Below the pieces are notes generated by a model that saw only the letters and a program-made list of their open reading frames with translations, searched no databases and was not told where the DNA came from. DNA of 5,424 bases, taken from assembly GCA_003488525.1 (NCBI GenBank), contig DNLG01000025.1, positions 1 through 5,424 of the forward strand, in the 5' to 3' direction. This DNA is from Bacteroidota bacterium (lineage in GTDB: Bacteria; Bacteroidota; Ignavibacteria; Kapaibacteriales; Kapaibacteriaceae). Position 1 is the stretch's first letter. Every line of letters starts with the position of its first letter. Of the stretch, positions 5,369 to 5,424 are shown piece by piece. A program made the translations under genes and the position numbers.

Positions 5369-5424
5369 TGTGAGGTGTGAGGTGTGAGGTTTGGGGTGTG
5401 GGGTGTGAGGTGTGGGGTGTGGGG
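5369..5424. repeat. G-rich heptanucleotide tandem repeat, right array
   Basis: Eight exact 7-bp units fill the end of the window: TGTGAGG three times, TTTGGGG, TGTGGGG, TGTGAGG, TGTGGGG, TGTGGGG. The first unit starts on the base after the TGA stop (5366-5368), and the array runs off the window edge. Units follow T[G/T]TG[G/A]GG, with changes only at unit positions 2 and 5. It is the same family and orientation as the left array. G4 runs at 5393-5396, 5400-5403, 5414-5417 and 5421-5424 could form a quadruplex with one long loop; the GAGG units break the pattern. No conventional terminator precedes it, so it would be the 3' untranslated end of the sigma operon. Confidence 0.95.

Noticed and set aside
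4845..5387. 180-codon frame overlapping the end of the membrane-protein gene
   Set aside because: It is a +1 shadow rich in Arg, Ser and Thr with no motifs. The overlapping frame has a TM helix, coupled start and ordered domains, and the shadow runs into the repeat array.
1..5424. CRISPR array, tRNA/rRNA gene, or insertion sequence
   Set aside because: The terminal repeats are 7-bp tandem units without spacers. No transposase, cloverleaf or rRNA-like segment was seen on either strand, and almost all other sequence is covered by the five coding regions.

Overview
The window reads as two head-to-tail transcription units on the + strand, enclosed at both ends by G-rich heptanucleotide tandem repeats in the same orientation. 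It suggests a moderately GC-rich member of the Bacteroidota/Chlorobiota/Ignavibacteria/Kapabacteria assemblage. The reasons are an outer-membrane TonB-dependent receptor with an N-terminal carboxypeptidase-like domain and the NNCQNCGF plug motif, promoter candidates of the TTTG/TAnnTTTG type, a DUF1573 periplasmic protein with a GCGCT motif, an ECF sigma factor overlapping a one-TM partner gene, and a C-terminus resembling a type IX secretion (T9SS) sorting domain. The phylum is inferred from these traits; no marker gene is present to fix the species.

Region 1 (1-3026) is a metal-uptake unit. Four G-rich heptamers (2-29) run directly into an AT-rich promoter-like segment that contains a palindrome, TTTAGA-GATG-TCTAAA (35-50), 7 bp before the start codon. 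Its half-sites and spacing (TTAG-N6-CTAA) match the core of classical DtxR/SirR-type operators. Downstream lie a 771-residue TonB-dependent receptor (58-2373) and, overlapping its end, a three-domain DtxR/MntR-family metalloregulator (2364-3026). The simplest model is a metal-repressed, autoregulated receptor-regulator operon acting through the 35-50 site.

Region 2 (3027-3152) is a 126-bp intergenic stretch with a second Bacteroidota-type promoter candidate, a weak hairpin followed by T6, and a clear Shine-Dalgarno-like AGAAAGG before the next gene.

Region 3 (3153-5368) is an envelope-signalling unit. It holds a secreted DUF1573 protein (3153-3866), an ECF sigma factor 7 bp later (3874-4377), and an 8-bp-overlapping single-pass membrane protein (4370-5368) in the anti-sigma position. 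The last has a short basic cytoplasmic tail, one transmembrane helix, a Pro/Ala/Ser-rich linker, an unrecognised three-cysteine domain and a C-terminal T9SS sorting-domain-like module. This is the most unusual protein here: a membrane-anchored presumptive anti-sigma factor with a sorting-signal-like end could sense T9SS or envelope state. That role is hypothesis, not demonstrated.

The window ends in eight exact heptamer units (5369-5424) that begin on the base after the last stop codon.
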